Part shown: in pieces, positions 35,435-47,218 of the stretch
Layout of the letters: every line of letters starts with the position of its first letter
Numbering within the stretch: position 1 is the stretch's first letter
NCBI GenBank assembly: GCA_030015575.1
Contig: JASDDO010000019.1
Location: forward strand, 515,998,986 to 516,062,985
Length of the DNA stretch: 64,000 nt
DNA from: Agapanthus africanus
Taxonomy: Eukaryota; Streptophyta; Magnoliopsida; Asparagales; Amaryllidaceae
Direction of reading: 5' to 3'
Program-made: the position numbers and the translations under genes
Notes under the pieces: generated by a model
Databases searched by the model: none
What the model was told of the DNA's origin: nothing
Seen by the model: the letters and a program-made list of their open reading frames with translations, nothing else

Positions 35435-36202
35435 GCCTGTTTACCCCAATCAGATCAAAGCTTTGTTCAAATTCCGAGGCGGGAGATGAAGCAACGCTTC
35501 ATCTTTCCCCAATCAGAGCAAAGCTCTGCTTGGAAAATTTAAACTTTAATAAATGAATCAATGCTTCAGATTCTTTGCGCTGCGCGCAACGCGCCACGTG
35601 TCAGGCGCAGATGCATCAGCGCAGCGCCCAAGAAGGCGCGCCCAATCAGAGCAAAGCTCTATTTAAAGGAAGCAACGCTTCAGTTGCGCAAGCACTGCAC
35701 TGCACGACACGTGTCAGCGCAGTTGCGCTGCGCGACACGTGTCAGCACAGAGGCGCTAGCGCAGTTGCGCTGCGCTGTGCGCTGCGCGACACGTGTCACG
35801 CGCTGGGGCATCTGTGCCAAACAGAATTAAAATTCTAAAGAAATCTTTTCTGTTCTTGTTAAAACAAGAAGATTTTCTTCTGTAAAACAGAAGCCTTTGG
35901 ATCACAGATCCAACGGTGGGGAAAATTCCCCAAATCACTCAGAGAAAGATCTCTTTAACTAATTTATGGGCACTATAAAAAGGACCCTAGACCTCAATTC
36001 AAAGGCATCGACATTTTTTGAGAAATCAAGAGCTTCAAACAGTGAAAACTCTGAAAAAGTTTCAAGAAAAAGATAAAAACCTTCATAAAAATAGAAGAAA
36101 TTTCTTCTAATAGATCATTGATCTAAGAACAAGATCAATGATCTTCATATAATAAACAGTGCTTTGCACATCTTATGAACCACTGGTTCTTTAAATAATT
36201 GT
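35435..36202 (+). promoter_or_regulatory. Unassigned promoter-like block between two broken LTRs
   Basis: It holds three diverged modules of CCAATCAGAGCAAAGCTCTG followed by CAACGCTTCA (about 35446, 35508, 35641) and four CACGTGTCA sites (35593-35603, 35707-35716, 35735-35744, 35789-35798; the last three are ACACGTGTCA). A TATA box CTATAAAAAGG lies at about 35972. The sequence then turns A-rich like a leader. It could be the U3/R of an unrecognised LTR or pararetrovirus-like element; I cannot place its ends. Confidence 0.5.
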
Positions 36203-38106
36203 TCCTAGTCGAGGGTGTATCGAGACAGGGCATCGATACACCAGAGTAGACTAGCGTACATGCATCTTGACCCATATGATGGGCGATGGATGATCCCATA
36301 TCCATCGGTGTTTGACATCAAGGATGGTGTACGGGTGCTCAGTGGAGACTGGGTACACTGGACGGACTCGCCGAGAACTCCCAGATGGTATTATACCTCA
36401 CGTCAGATGGCAATTCTCCGATGACACTGGTACAGAGTAGTCTGTTGACCCGAGATCGTCATAGAGTCTTGTGTGATTCCCACTGTGCTTTGATTTCCAT
36501 CATACCACGTCCAAGAGGGCGTGCAAAAAGGTGGCTTTTGGGTACAGTCCCGAATCACATAGAGGCAATGAGCGATAGGAGGGGATTCGTCTCTCTCGGT
36601 ATAGGGAGTTGATGTTGTGCTGTGTTCGATTGGCTATAACCGGAAATCCCTGGCCAGGGTTGAGATTTACTGGTAAGTGTTATCAGTAGTTTCTTAAACT
36701 GTTATAGACCTCATATCGACACGACTTATCGAGCTACTGGGTCTGACGTTTACCACCTCTAGGCGAGATATGCGACATATCAGACGATAAGACCGGACTG
36801 TACGGGAGTGTTACTGATTGGATTCACAGGAGAATGTACAGGCTTGCTTGTTGATCTTCTGAGCGCTCAATACCTGGGTAGCTGTTACGTTTAGCCCACC
36901 GCTTGCAGCTTGTGGGTGTTTGATATGATCATCACCTACTGCCGGCGTATTGACGATTCTTTAGAGTGCTACACAGAGGTTTCTTGGCTCAGGCAAAACG
37001 GAGTAGGGGCACGTATGTGATATGTGCGGGACCGAGGATAATGCGATATGGGATACCGTATTCTATTCTCGCGATATTTGATATCAGCCGGGTCATCGGA
37101 TCAAGTGTTGATTTGATGAATCGGTACGGATAAATATTAGTCGGTTATATGCGATATAGCCGGATTGTCGGATCAAGTGTTGATTCGATAATTTAATGTA
37201 TAATAATATATATGATATATTAAATTACATTAACTAATATTAGCTCACTAAAAGATTCTTTTTCTCACTCGGGTAATACATTGATATATATGCGATATAT
37301 GTTAAATGTATTATTTTAGTTTTGTTACAATAAATATTATATATGTGATATATAATATTATAACATGATATGATAACTAATGCAACATGTTTAGTAGAGA
37401 TTAAACAAGATTAGGGTTTGATTTGGGTTTATGCTTTCTAGATGATTCTAGAAGGTTTAGTTTTGTTTTGTGAAAGATATTTTGTTATGACTCATCTTTA
37501 ACCTAACCCAAACCCTACACCCTTGGTTAATTCTCTACAAAGGTTTAGCAACCATGGTTGCATTATTGATCATTATCTTCTTTGCATTATTCATCACAAA
37601 AGGAATTTATATTATTCATTCTTGTTCTTCTTCCTTCTTCTTTCTTCCATGAAAAAGCTTACTAGCTTTTTCCAAGTGATGAATGAGTGTGAGAAAAAGA
37701 TAATAAAAGAGAGCAAAAATCCTACTTCATCATCCTCATCTATCCTTACCATTTAGATGAGGGTGTTCACTTCATATTATGAGTGTTAGCTTGTGTTAAC
37801 GAAACTTTAAGGTAGATCATCTTTGTATCGAAGATCGGAAGCAAGACTGCATCTTTCTCTTCGTGGAACCTCTCGAGAGTCCGGAACACGATGATCACAG
37901 CGAAGGGACTTCAACACGGAGCTTTAGAAGTGAAGGACCGGATCTACAAAGGTTGTAATCCCTCTCACTTAGTGTTAAAGAAACATGCTTGTTTTCGCCT
38001 GAACCCTAGTTTAAAGATCCGGCTTTGGGTTGTTCGGCACGACTAAAATTTTAATCGGGCATGGTTGATGCCTCGTAGACCCTTGTGGCAGTGCATAGCA
38101 ACCCTA
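36203..38106 (+). repeat. CopB-like LTR, 5'-truncated
   Basis: Starts within the block GTTCCTAGTCGAGGGTGTATC and runs to the CAACCCTACA end at 38106. The first ~230 bp is missing. No primer site follows. Confidence 0.85.
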
Positions 38107-38721
38107 CACAAATATAGTGGGTGTTTTCCTTGCTTTCTGCAACGTGCCCTCTGCACTCCTCAACATGTTAAGGAGTTCTCGAAGCTCAACTTCCTTACCT
38201 TGAATGTTGAAATTCAAGATAAATTGGGCGTAGGTGGAAGAAAGGGACTGAAGTACCAAGTCTGTATATAGCTCATTTTCTAATGTTGTCCCGAGGTCTG
38301 CGAGCTCTTCAATATAGCCAATCATCTTAAGGACATGTTCTCCTACAGATGATCCGACGGCCAGCCTCGACTGAAACAAGTTCTTCGAGGTCTCGTATCT
38401 AGCTGTACGAGATTGCTCTCCATACAGTTCCTTGGTGTGGAGAAATATGGATTCAAGATCCATATTCTCGTGCCTCCTCTGATGTTCATTATTCATAGAG
38501 GCAAGCACGATGCATTTGGCCTTCGCGCAGTCTAACTCCCAGGTCTTGCGGATTTCCTTATCGGCGACACTGGATTCAGGAACTGGGACGGCAGGTGCCT
38601 TTGTAGTAAGGACATACCCCAATTTGTCATGAGTTATACCCATTTTGACATTCCAGAATCAGTCTTTATAGTTTGGCCCTGTCAAAATATTTTTATCTAA
38701 TAATAACTTAAGGCCTGTCAT
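38107..38721 (-). pseudogene. Gag of CopC-type element D, with one stop and a truncated end
   Basis: From an ATG at 38719-38721 the frame reads as CopA gag (MTGLKLLLDKN, then LGYVLTTKAP, ELYGEQSRTARY and FILNFNIQGKEVEL), but codon 21 is TGA (38659-38661) where CopA has Trp. Downstream the frame is open for 179 codons until the CopB-like LTR end cuts it at 38107, before the zinc knuckle. Gag forms the virus-like particle; this copy cannot make it whole. Confidence 0.88.
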
Positions 38722-40778
38722 GATCTGGGTCGCTGCAATTAGGAGAGAGAAGAAAACACTTTAGCATGATACTCTTGTAAGTTTAGAGTGGTTTTTAGTT
38801 TATCTAAACAGGATGGCTCCCACTGTTTCTCGAATCTCTCTTCAAACCAAAAAGGAAGAACTAGTCAGGACTATTCTCATCGTACAATACTTGCTTAACC
38901 GTTTAGCCAGGCCGGTGTTGGTACTTCGAGGGAGGTTTTACGACGCTTTCGTGAAGTTCCTTAATTAAATAAGCTCTTTTCTCTGGGGGCGTAGCCCCGC
39001 TGACACCTTTCTCGACACCTACTTGGTTTATAGCATTGATCGTTAAGTGAAAGAATCTCCCGATGAGTACCATATACTCACAGTAGGATCGGGATCCAAA
39101 TATCATCGTGTGATAAAACTGAAGGAATCCTACCAAAATTATCACACTCCAAATGGTATGCAACTCTTAGTAAATTTCAGTTTCTTTAGAAATTCCCGAT
39201 GTGGATTTCTGCCCCATGCTCTTATGACCTTGGCGTTGGTTAAAATGTCATAAGTCGCATGTCAAGTTCTACCCATCATTATCTTGTTAATTTGAACCCA
39301 CCCGTACATACCCCTGACGTTGGCCAAATGGCAGTACGACTGTCCCAAACTAACTCATCTATCTATACAACAAATGAATACCCAGCAGCTACCAAACACT
39401 ATGCCTTAGCGTTGGTCAAAATGCATAGCTTGAATACTACTGAATACCCAAATGAAATGATGGAGGGCTACGAATGGTTTTGGCGAAACCGTGAACGTAG
39501 TGAACTTGATATGATCGAAGGAACCTGATAGCTTTTAAAAGGAGTGGTTTAAGCTCCGCAATTAAAAAAAAACTTTTGTTTTAAAATAACCGAGTGGTTT
39601 CTTTTAAACTGTTCCAACGATTCAACTTTGGTTTATTTTCTTTGCATTAAAATAATGCGTTTCATCAATTAACCTATCATTGTAGAAAACAACGAAAATA
39701 CGTCCTCTTATTCCATCCGCATTCGCCACTGGACCCCGTCATTCACCCGTTAGGTTACTTAACTAACGACAGAGCGAGTGCTGGGCTACCGCGGGTGCAA
39801 AACATAAGTAACGCCTACTAGATATCATATATAGATATTGTACATTCGTCAGACGCAATAATAGGCATTCCAGATCACAGATGAACATATTGGATTTTCT
39901 AGGAATCCACATTCCTTTTGAGCCTGCAAAGAAAGACGGATTACATAGTCGCGATGAATAGCCAAAACCTCACCCTAGACCCTTACGGGTACGGCAAACT
40001 ATCCGTCAAGTACCCGACGTGAAGCGGTCTCCCTCAACAACGTGAGTAGGCCACTAAGCACTTCAAAGTACCCGCTAGTTTGTGCACCCCACCTTGGGTC
40101 TATCCTAGGGGCAGAAAACAGTAAATGAAATAATACAACGGTGGCTACAAGCTCAACCTGGATGTGCCCCGCAAAAGAATATTACAACAAATTACAATTT
40201 ACAAATGAATGAAAGAAACACTCGTCTCATATCCCCGGCTATCCATTCACGACAATCCAACAAGTTCATATTCACAAACCAGTAAAAACCATTACAGAAA
40301 TGTGCAACCCCCTGCCAACCGACATACTAGTAGTTAGCGGAGGTTTACGAACACATTAAACACAACACAGATATAATCCAGTTAGCCAAAGTTCTTAGAA
40401 TTTCGATCAAGCAACATATATGAATCTGCTCCAAACAATTCTCTGGACACATAAAACCTGAGCAGAAACAAAACATCCCAGAAAACACAACATCAACACA
40501 GAAGAATAACTGAGCAAATTTGGGTTGACTCGGTGTCAACTCGGCCGCGGATCCGCGGCGGTTCCGCGGTGGTTTGGTCGAGTCACGATCCTAAATTTCT
40601 TCACAATTCTTAAAAAACCCTGCTTGTATTTTTAAGGGTCCCTGAAAATTTTTTAGACCCCGTTTTAAAATCGACAGAAACTATGTGAAAACGTCGTTTT
40701 TTCGGGATTATTTTGCGATCGAATTTCTAAAGACTTTGCTAACATATTAGTTATGGTTTAGCTAGGCTCTGATACCAC
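38722..40778 (-). mobile_element. Leader of element D with primer site
   Basis: Minus-strand leader aligned to the CopA leader. Primer site GCTCTGATACCA at 40766-40777. Palindrome CCGCGGATCCGCGG at 40545-40558. Stem-loop trio: CTTATGAC/GTCATAAG (39221-39228/39247-39254), CGTAC/GTACG (39303-39307/39334-39338) and CTATGC/GCATAG (39399-39404/39423-39428). A GAAA-type hairpin relic lies near 38940-38955. No ORF. Confidence 0.85.
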
Positions 40779-41913
40779 TGTAAGTCGACGTTATACACCC
40801 CACATGATGCGGGGAGGCAGAATAGGTAAAACAATCATTTTGTTTAAGTTAACATCGACAAACTTTACGGATCTTTGCTAAACCCTAACTAACAAACTAT
40901 CTAGAAGTGCTAAACTACTATGATAGATGATTATAGCTCAAGATACTAGTCCTTGTTCTTGTTGTTCACCTCCTCGTCGGCCTCCTCAATGTGATAGAAG
41001 ATCTATCCGAGAGTTCCTTCTCCAAGTTTTAACCTTTCACTTGAGGTAACTAAGTGGTTAGAATTGCTAATCCAAGTAACTTAGAGATATAGAGATGGAT
41101 TAAGGATTAATTAGTCTTTCTAACCCTTGGGATCTCAACACATGAAAGGATTAGGGTTAGGTTGAAGAAGAGGAGAGCTTGAGGAGAGAGAGTGTGTATG
41201 TGAGAATGAAATGAATTATAACTCAATTCTATATTTTATGAAGCATAATCATTTATCAAATCAATCATATATGATAATTACAACCATGCTTCATTTAATA
41301 CAATCAATGAATCATCACATGAGTCATTAAGCAATAAATGCTTCATTAACTCATTTGGATGAATCATCTCATGAGTCACTATTCATTTAATGCAATTTAC
41401 ACATAAGCTCTCCACCTCATTTAGTTTAATTCATAAATGAATTAAATCTAAATGAGTCACCTATCTTCTATAAGCTTCTCGACTAATTACGAGAATACCC
41501 ATCCCATCCGTAAAAACATGGAAATACTGAGACGGTATAAATCCAATAATCCAATACTAGAATCTGGCTTAAACTAAAGCCCGCTAGTATAATCTGTCCG
41601 AACATCATACGTGCACAAGTAAACGTATATGTCCGAACCCTGTCGTAAAACCATACGACCTCTATATCGTTTCGCCGGAAGCAGGGAAACTCTCTGTGTG
41701 GGACTCTAAAGACTCGACACTACGCTGGCAGTGGGTTTAACCATAGGCCGCAAGTGGTACTAGCTGTACGTAACGGTCTCCAGGTAGATGTCGATAAGAA
41801 GGCCGATGAGGAAACCCATCCAAACTCCTACTGAGCCTGATGTGACAATCTCCGTACAGTCCGGTCTGTTCGTCTAATACTATCGCATATCGGGCCTAGG
41901 GGCGGCAAGTGTC
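40779..41913 (-). repeat. 5' LTR of element D (CopC type), truncated
   Basis: Starts TGTAAGTCGACG beside the primer site and is cut at 41913 by CopB3. GTGTC (41909-41913) is the likely left copy of the CopB3 target duplication; the right copy is outside the window. Confidence 0.85.
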
Positions 41914-42967
41914 TGTTAGTTATATGTATGCCCTAGAGGCCATTACTGTACATAAGATGTATATTGTAGTGGATGCTGGGACGTATATAGGGAGGACTTT
42001 CTTGCTCGACATGATAGTATGCTATCTGGTTGAACTTTACCTTAACGTGTATACTGATTGTCTCTCTGTTACATGTTGGTAAAGCCCTTAGGATCTGTAC
42101 TTGACTACCTGGACTATGATGCGGATCATACTAGTGGGGACATGGTAGTCCATAAGTACATCCTTCAAAGTCCTTAGTCGTGGGTGTATCGAGACGGGGC
42201 ATCGATATACCAGAGTAGACTAGCGTATACCTTCTCGACCCATACAGATGGGCGATGGATGATCCCATATCCATTGGTGTTTGACATCAGAGATGATATA
42301 CGGGTGCTCAGTAGAGACTGGGTACACTGGACGGACTCGCCAAGAACTCCCAGATGGTATTATACCTCACGTCAGATGGCAGTTCTTTGGTGACACTGGT
42401 ACAGAGTAGTCTGTTGACCCGAGATCGTCATAGAGTCTTGTGTGGTTCCCACTGTGCTTTGATTTCCATCTTACCACATCTAAGAGGGCGTGCAAAACGG
42501 TGGTTTTTGGGTACAGTCCCGAGTCACATGGAGGCAATGAGCGATAGGAGGGGATTCGTCTCTCCCGGTATAGGGAGTTGATGTTGTGCTGTGTTCGATT
42601 GGCTATAACAGGAAATCCCTGGCCAGGGTTGCTGAGATTTACTGGTAAGTGTTGCCAGTAGTTTCTCGAATTGTTATAGACCTCATATCGACACGACTTA
42701 TCGAGCTATTGGGGTCTGACGTTTACCACCCCTAGGTGAGATATGCGACATATCAGACGATCAGACCGGACTGTACGGTAGTGTTACTGGTCGGATTCAC
42801 TGGAGTTTGAGCGGGCTTGCTCGTCGATCTTCTGATCGCTCAATACCCGGGTGGCCGTTACGTTTAGCAGACCGCTTGCGGCTTGCGGGTGTTTGATATG
42901 ATCATCACCTGCTGCCGGCGTATTGACGAGTCTTTAGAGTCCTACACAGAGGTTTCCTGGCTCAAGC
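41914..42967 (+). repeat. CopB3 5' LTR, first part
   Basis: TGTTAGTTATATG onward; about five differences from the 3' LTR at 62704 over the 1.3 kb visible. Interrupted after CAAGC by a solo LTR. Confidence 0.92.
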
Positions 42968-45191
42968 TGAAAGGTTCCTAGGCACCCTAGTGGGTTCTCA
43001 CAAGGCATCGTACATGCCAAATTAAAAAATTTAGTGCCGAGAAACCCTAGACTACGGATCTTTAACTAGATGTTTAGGCGAAATAGAAAGCTAGTTAACA
43101 GTTAACTACTTTGATACGGAAATTACAACCTTTGTAGATCCGGATATCCACCTCCACGGCTCCGCAACGTCATGTCCTCGCTGTCCATCATGAATCCTCG
43201 ACTCGATCATCGGCTTCATCGGGAAAGCAAGCGGAATGGCTCGTCGGCTTTGTGTCAAAGACGATCTACGTTGAGGTTGCACAAACTCAAGCTCCGACTT
43301 CACAAACTTGTGAAACTTGTGAAGTAAACACCCAAAACAACTTGGCAAGAGGTAGAGGGTGAAGAAATAGGAGGTGGGTTCACTTTAGATTTGGATTTAA
43401 CTCACTAGATCTCAACTTGCCATTGGAGTAGCAAGCTTGAAGAAGAAGAAGAAGATGAGCTCAAGCAAAGATTATGATAAGTGTTGTTGTAAAAATAAAT
43501 TTAAAAACAAATACTTATCATAACTTGAACTAGGGTTAAGTGTAGAGAATTAACCATGGTCACTAGGATGGGTTAGGGTTAAGCATGAAGATAAGGATGG
43601 TTGCAAAGTCAAAGCTTCATGAAGCTTCAACAAAATGACAAAGAAAGCCACCATTCTCATCTTATTCTTTTCCAAATAAATAAACAAATAAATAAATAAA
43701 TAAATGAAAATGCAAAACCTTAATTATCATATTAACCATGGATTAATTTTATACACTTAACTAAAAGATCAAGTATCATCAAACATGATACAAAAAGTGC
43801 ACGAAAGTATATCACATATACAATGTGCAATCCAAGTGAGAAAAATCCGTTTAAAGTGAACCAATACTAGTTAATGCAAAGTAATATATCAAATATATAA
43901 TTATACATTAAATCATTAAATCAACACTTGATTCAATGATCCGGTTATATCGCATACAACCGACTAGTATTCAATGCATCGATTTATCGAATCAATGATT
44001 CGATAACTAGGTCATATCGAATATAACCATTCGAAACATATGTCGCGAGAATGAAATGCGGTATCATATACACGCATCATTCTCGGTCCTGCACATATCT
44101 CATATGCGCTCCTATTTCGTTTCGCTTGAGCCAGGAAACCTCTGTGTAGGACTCTAAAGACTCGTCAATACGCCGGTAGCAGGTGATGATCATATCAAGC
44201 ACCCACAAGCCGCAAGCGGTCTGCTAAACGTAACGGCCACCCGGGTATTGAGCGATCAGAAGATCGACGAGCTAGCCCGCTCACACTCCTGCGAATCCGA
44301 CCGGTAACACTTACCATACAGTCAAGTCTCTTCGTCAGATACGTCGCATATCAAGTCTAGGGGTGGTATACGTCAGACCCCAATAACCTGATAAGTCGTG
44401 CTGATATGAGGCTCGTAACGGGTCGAGAAACTACTGGTAACACTTACCAGCAAATCTCTGATCAGCCCTGGCCAGGGACTTCCCTGTTACGGCCAATCTA
44501 GCACTGCGCAACATCAACTCCCAATACCGGGAGAGACGAAACCCCTCCTATCGCTCATTGCCTCCATGTGACTCGGGACTGTACCCAAAGACCACCGTTT
44601 TGCACGCCCTCATGGACGTGGTAAGGTGGAGATCAAAGCACAGTGGGAACCACACAAGACTCTATGACGATCTCGGGTCTACAGACTAACCTGTACAAGT
44701 GTCACCTGAGAACTGCCATCTGACGTGAGGTATAATACCATCTGGGAGTTCTCGGCGAGTCCGTCCAGTGTACCCAGTTTCCACTGAGCACCCGTATACC
44801 ATCTCTGATGTCAAACACCAATGGATATGGGATCATCCATCGCCCATCACATGGGTCGAGAAGCGTATACGCTAGTCTACACTGGCATATCGATGCCCCG
44901 TCTCGATACACCCACGACTAGGGACCTTGAAGGAGGTACTTATGGACTACCATGTCCCCACTAGTATGATCTGCATCATAGTCCAGGTAGTCAAGTACAC
45001 ATCCTAAGGGCTTTACCAACATGTAACTATAAGACAGTATAAAGAGACTAGTGTACATGTTAAGATAAAGAGTAACCAGATAGCATACTATCATGTCGAG
45101 CAAGAAAGTCATCTCTATATATGTCCAAGCATCCAATATGATATACATAATCTGTACAATACTGGCCTCTAGGGCATACATACAACTAACA
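42968..45191 (-). mobile_element. Solo CopB LTR inserted inside the CopB3 5' LTR
   Basis: A full-length CopB LTR (2224 bp) in minus orientation, TGAAAGGTTCC to CAACTAACA, flanked by CAAGC on both sides (42963-42967 and 45192-45196). Removing it and one CAAGC restores a continuous CopB LTR. A single LTR with a matching duplication is the usual product of LTR-LTR recombination after a whole element inserted. Confidence 0.93.
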
Positions 45192-46348
45192 CAAGCGAAA
45201 CGAAATAGGAGCGCATATGAGATATGTGCGGGACCGAGAATAATGCGTGTATGTGATACCGTATTCTATTCTCGCGATGAATGTATCGAATGGTTGTATG
45301 CGATATAACCTAGTTATCGAATCAAGGATTGATTCGATAAGCCGATACATTGGATACTAGTCGGTTATATGCGATATGACCGGATCGTTAAATCAAGTGT
45401 TGATTTAATGATTTAATGTATAATTATATATTTGATATATTACTTTGCATTAACTAGTATTGGTTCACTTTATATGGATTTTCTCACTTGATTGTACAAG
45501 TTGTATATGTGATATACTTTTTGTGCAAATGTTTGTATCATGTTTGATGATGCATGTTAACTTGGTTAAGTGTAAAGATTAAACCATGGTTAAATTGATG
45601 ATTAGGGTTTTCTTTTTCTTAATCATTTATTTATTTATTTATTTGGAAAAGATTAGAAATGAAATGGTTGCAAGTTTTGTCTCTTTCTTTGAAGCTTCAT
45701 GAAGCTTTGACTTTGTGACCATTTTGTCTCATGCTTAACCCTAACCCTTGCAATTAACCATGGTCTATTCTCTACACCTAATCATGGTTATTATTATGAT
45801 AAGTATCCTTTTTCTTTTCTTTTTAATTAACTATCATAATAATTCTTTCTTCATCTTCATCTTCTTCTTCCATGAAGAAGCTTGACTTCATCAATGGTGG
45901 ATTGATGAAACAAGTGAGAAATCCAATTCTAAAGTCTACCCACTTCCTATTTCTTCATCCTCTACCTTTTGCCAAGTAGTAGAGTGTGTTTCCTTCACAA
46001 GTTTTCATGGCTTGGTGAAGGTGGAGCTTGATCTAGTGATGCTTCGACGTAGATCATCTTCGGCACGTCGTCGATGACCTAGCCCGCTTCTTCTCCGATG
46101 AAGCCGACGCAAGAGCCCGGATTTCGATTTGGACAGCGAGTATACTTCGTTGCGGAGCTATGGAGGTGGAGACCGGATCTACAAAGGTTGTATTTCCGAT
46201 ATGCCATTAGTTAAGTGTTAACTAGTTAGCTTTTTCGCCTAGACATCTAGCAAACGATCCGTAGTCGGGTTTCTCGGCACCGTTAAAATTTTAATTTGGC
46301 ATGATCGATGCCTTGTGAGACCTCATTAGGGTTCCTAGGAACCCTACA
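45192..46348 (+). repeat. CopB3 5' LTR, second part
   Basis: Continues from AAGCGAAACGAAATAGG to the CCTACA end; the first five bases are the second CAAGC copy. Palindrome array present in normal orientation. Confidence 0.92.
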
Positions 46349-47218
46349 GTGGTATCAGAGCCTAGCTAGAGCCTTGGGCGAAGTCTAGACGGAATTTGAA
46401 GTCCGAACGACCCGAAAACCCAAACCGGAATATGCTCTCTGGACTTTTTCCGAAAATGCGGATTTTTGTGTATTAAAAATGCCTAAAAAAATTCAACAAA
46501 TAATTATAAGAATTACTGTGCAAACTCAGGCGAAAGATTCATCCAACAGAGCGCGGAACCGCGGCAGAAGCCCAGCTTCTGCGGCAGTTCCGCGGCTAGG
46601 TAGTGACGTCATCACATATTTTCTGCACAGTAATTCCTATTTAATTATTTTGGATTTTATGGGAATATTTAAAATTTATTCCAGAGTTGAATGTTCTGGG
46701 TTGTTTTGGGGATTCGGTGTATCGATCGGAGTATCAAATTTTGTCCGTGTGGCTTTCCAGATAATTTTAGAATATGTTAAAAGGTTCGACCGGATATAAA
46801 TACCCAATTTTTCCCCTGTCGGGAAATTTCCAAGTGTTGGATTTTTCCGTAGTTTAACGACGTTCTAAGTAGTGCAAGTAACGCAATGGACCCTCTAGAA
46901 GACAACAAACCTTAACTCGATTATGTGACCGTCTTGAACTACCCTTTGAACCTTCGGGTTTGGGGCAGTACGGCGTGCCACATGTGAGGCGTTGGCTTGA
47001 CCCTTCTACGGCTGGACCGTTGGTACTGAGGCACGAACTGAATGTTTTTAGACTTGTTTCATGTGTTGATCTGTATCGGGAAAACTTGGGTGTTCGATTG
47101 TTCGATCGGAAAGTTTGACATTTTCTATTTATCCGGAATGGGATACAATAATTGGAATTCACAATAGTTATGAGATAACTAAATGAATGTTATAAACATA
47201 GCAGTTTAGTCTCACTTG
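46349..47218 (+). mobile_element. CopB3 leader, first part
   Basis: Primer site TGGTATCAGAGC at 46350-46361. GC hairpin with arms 46550-46571 and 46575-46597 (a long near-palindrome around GCAGAAGC/GCTTCTGC). Ends with ACTTG (47214-47218), the left duplication of CopA; the leader resumes at 57633. Confidence 0.9.

Noticed and set aside
33671..38106. The two CopB-like LTRs as a pair bounding one element
   Set aside because: The first lacks its 3' end and the second its 5' end, there is no primer site or polypurine tract, and the 768 bp between is unrelated.
38107..38721. Host gene with a gag-like (UBN2) domain
   Set aside because: It is followed by a Copia leader, primer site and LTR in the right order, with a premature stop and truncation.
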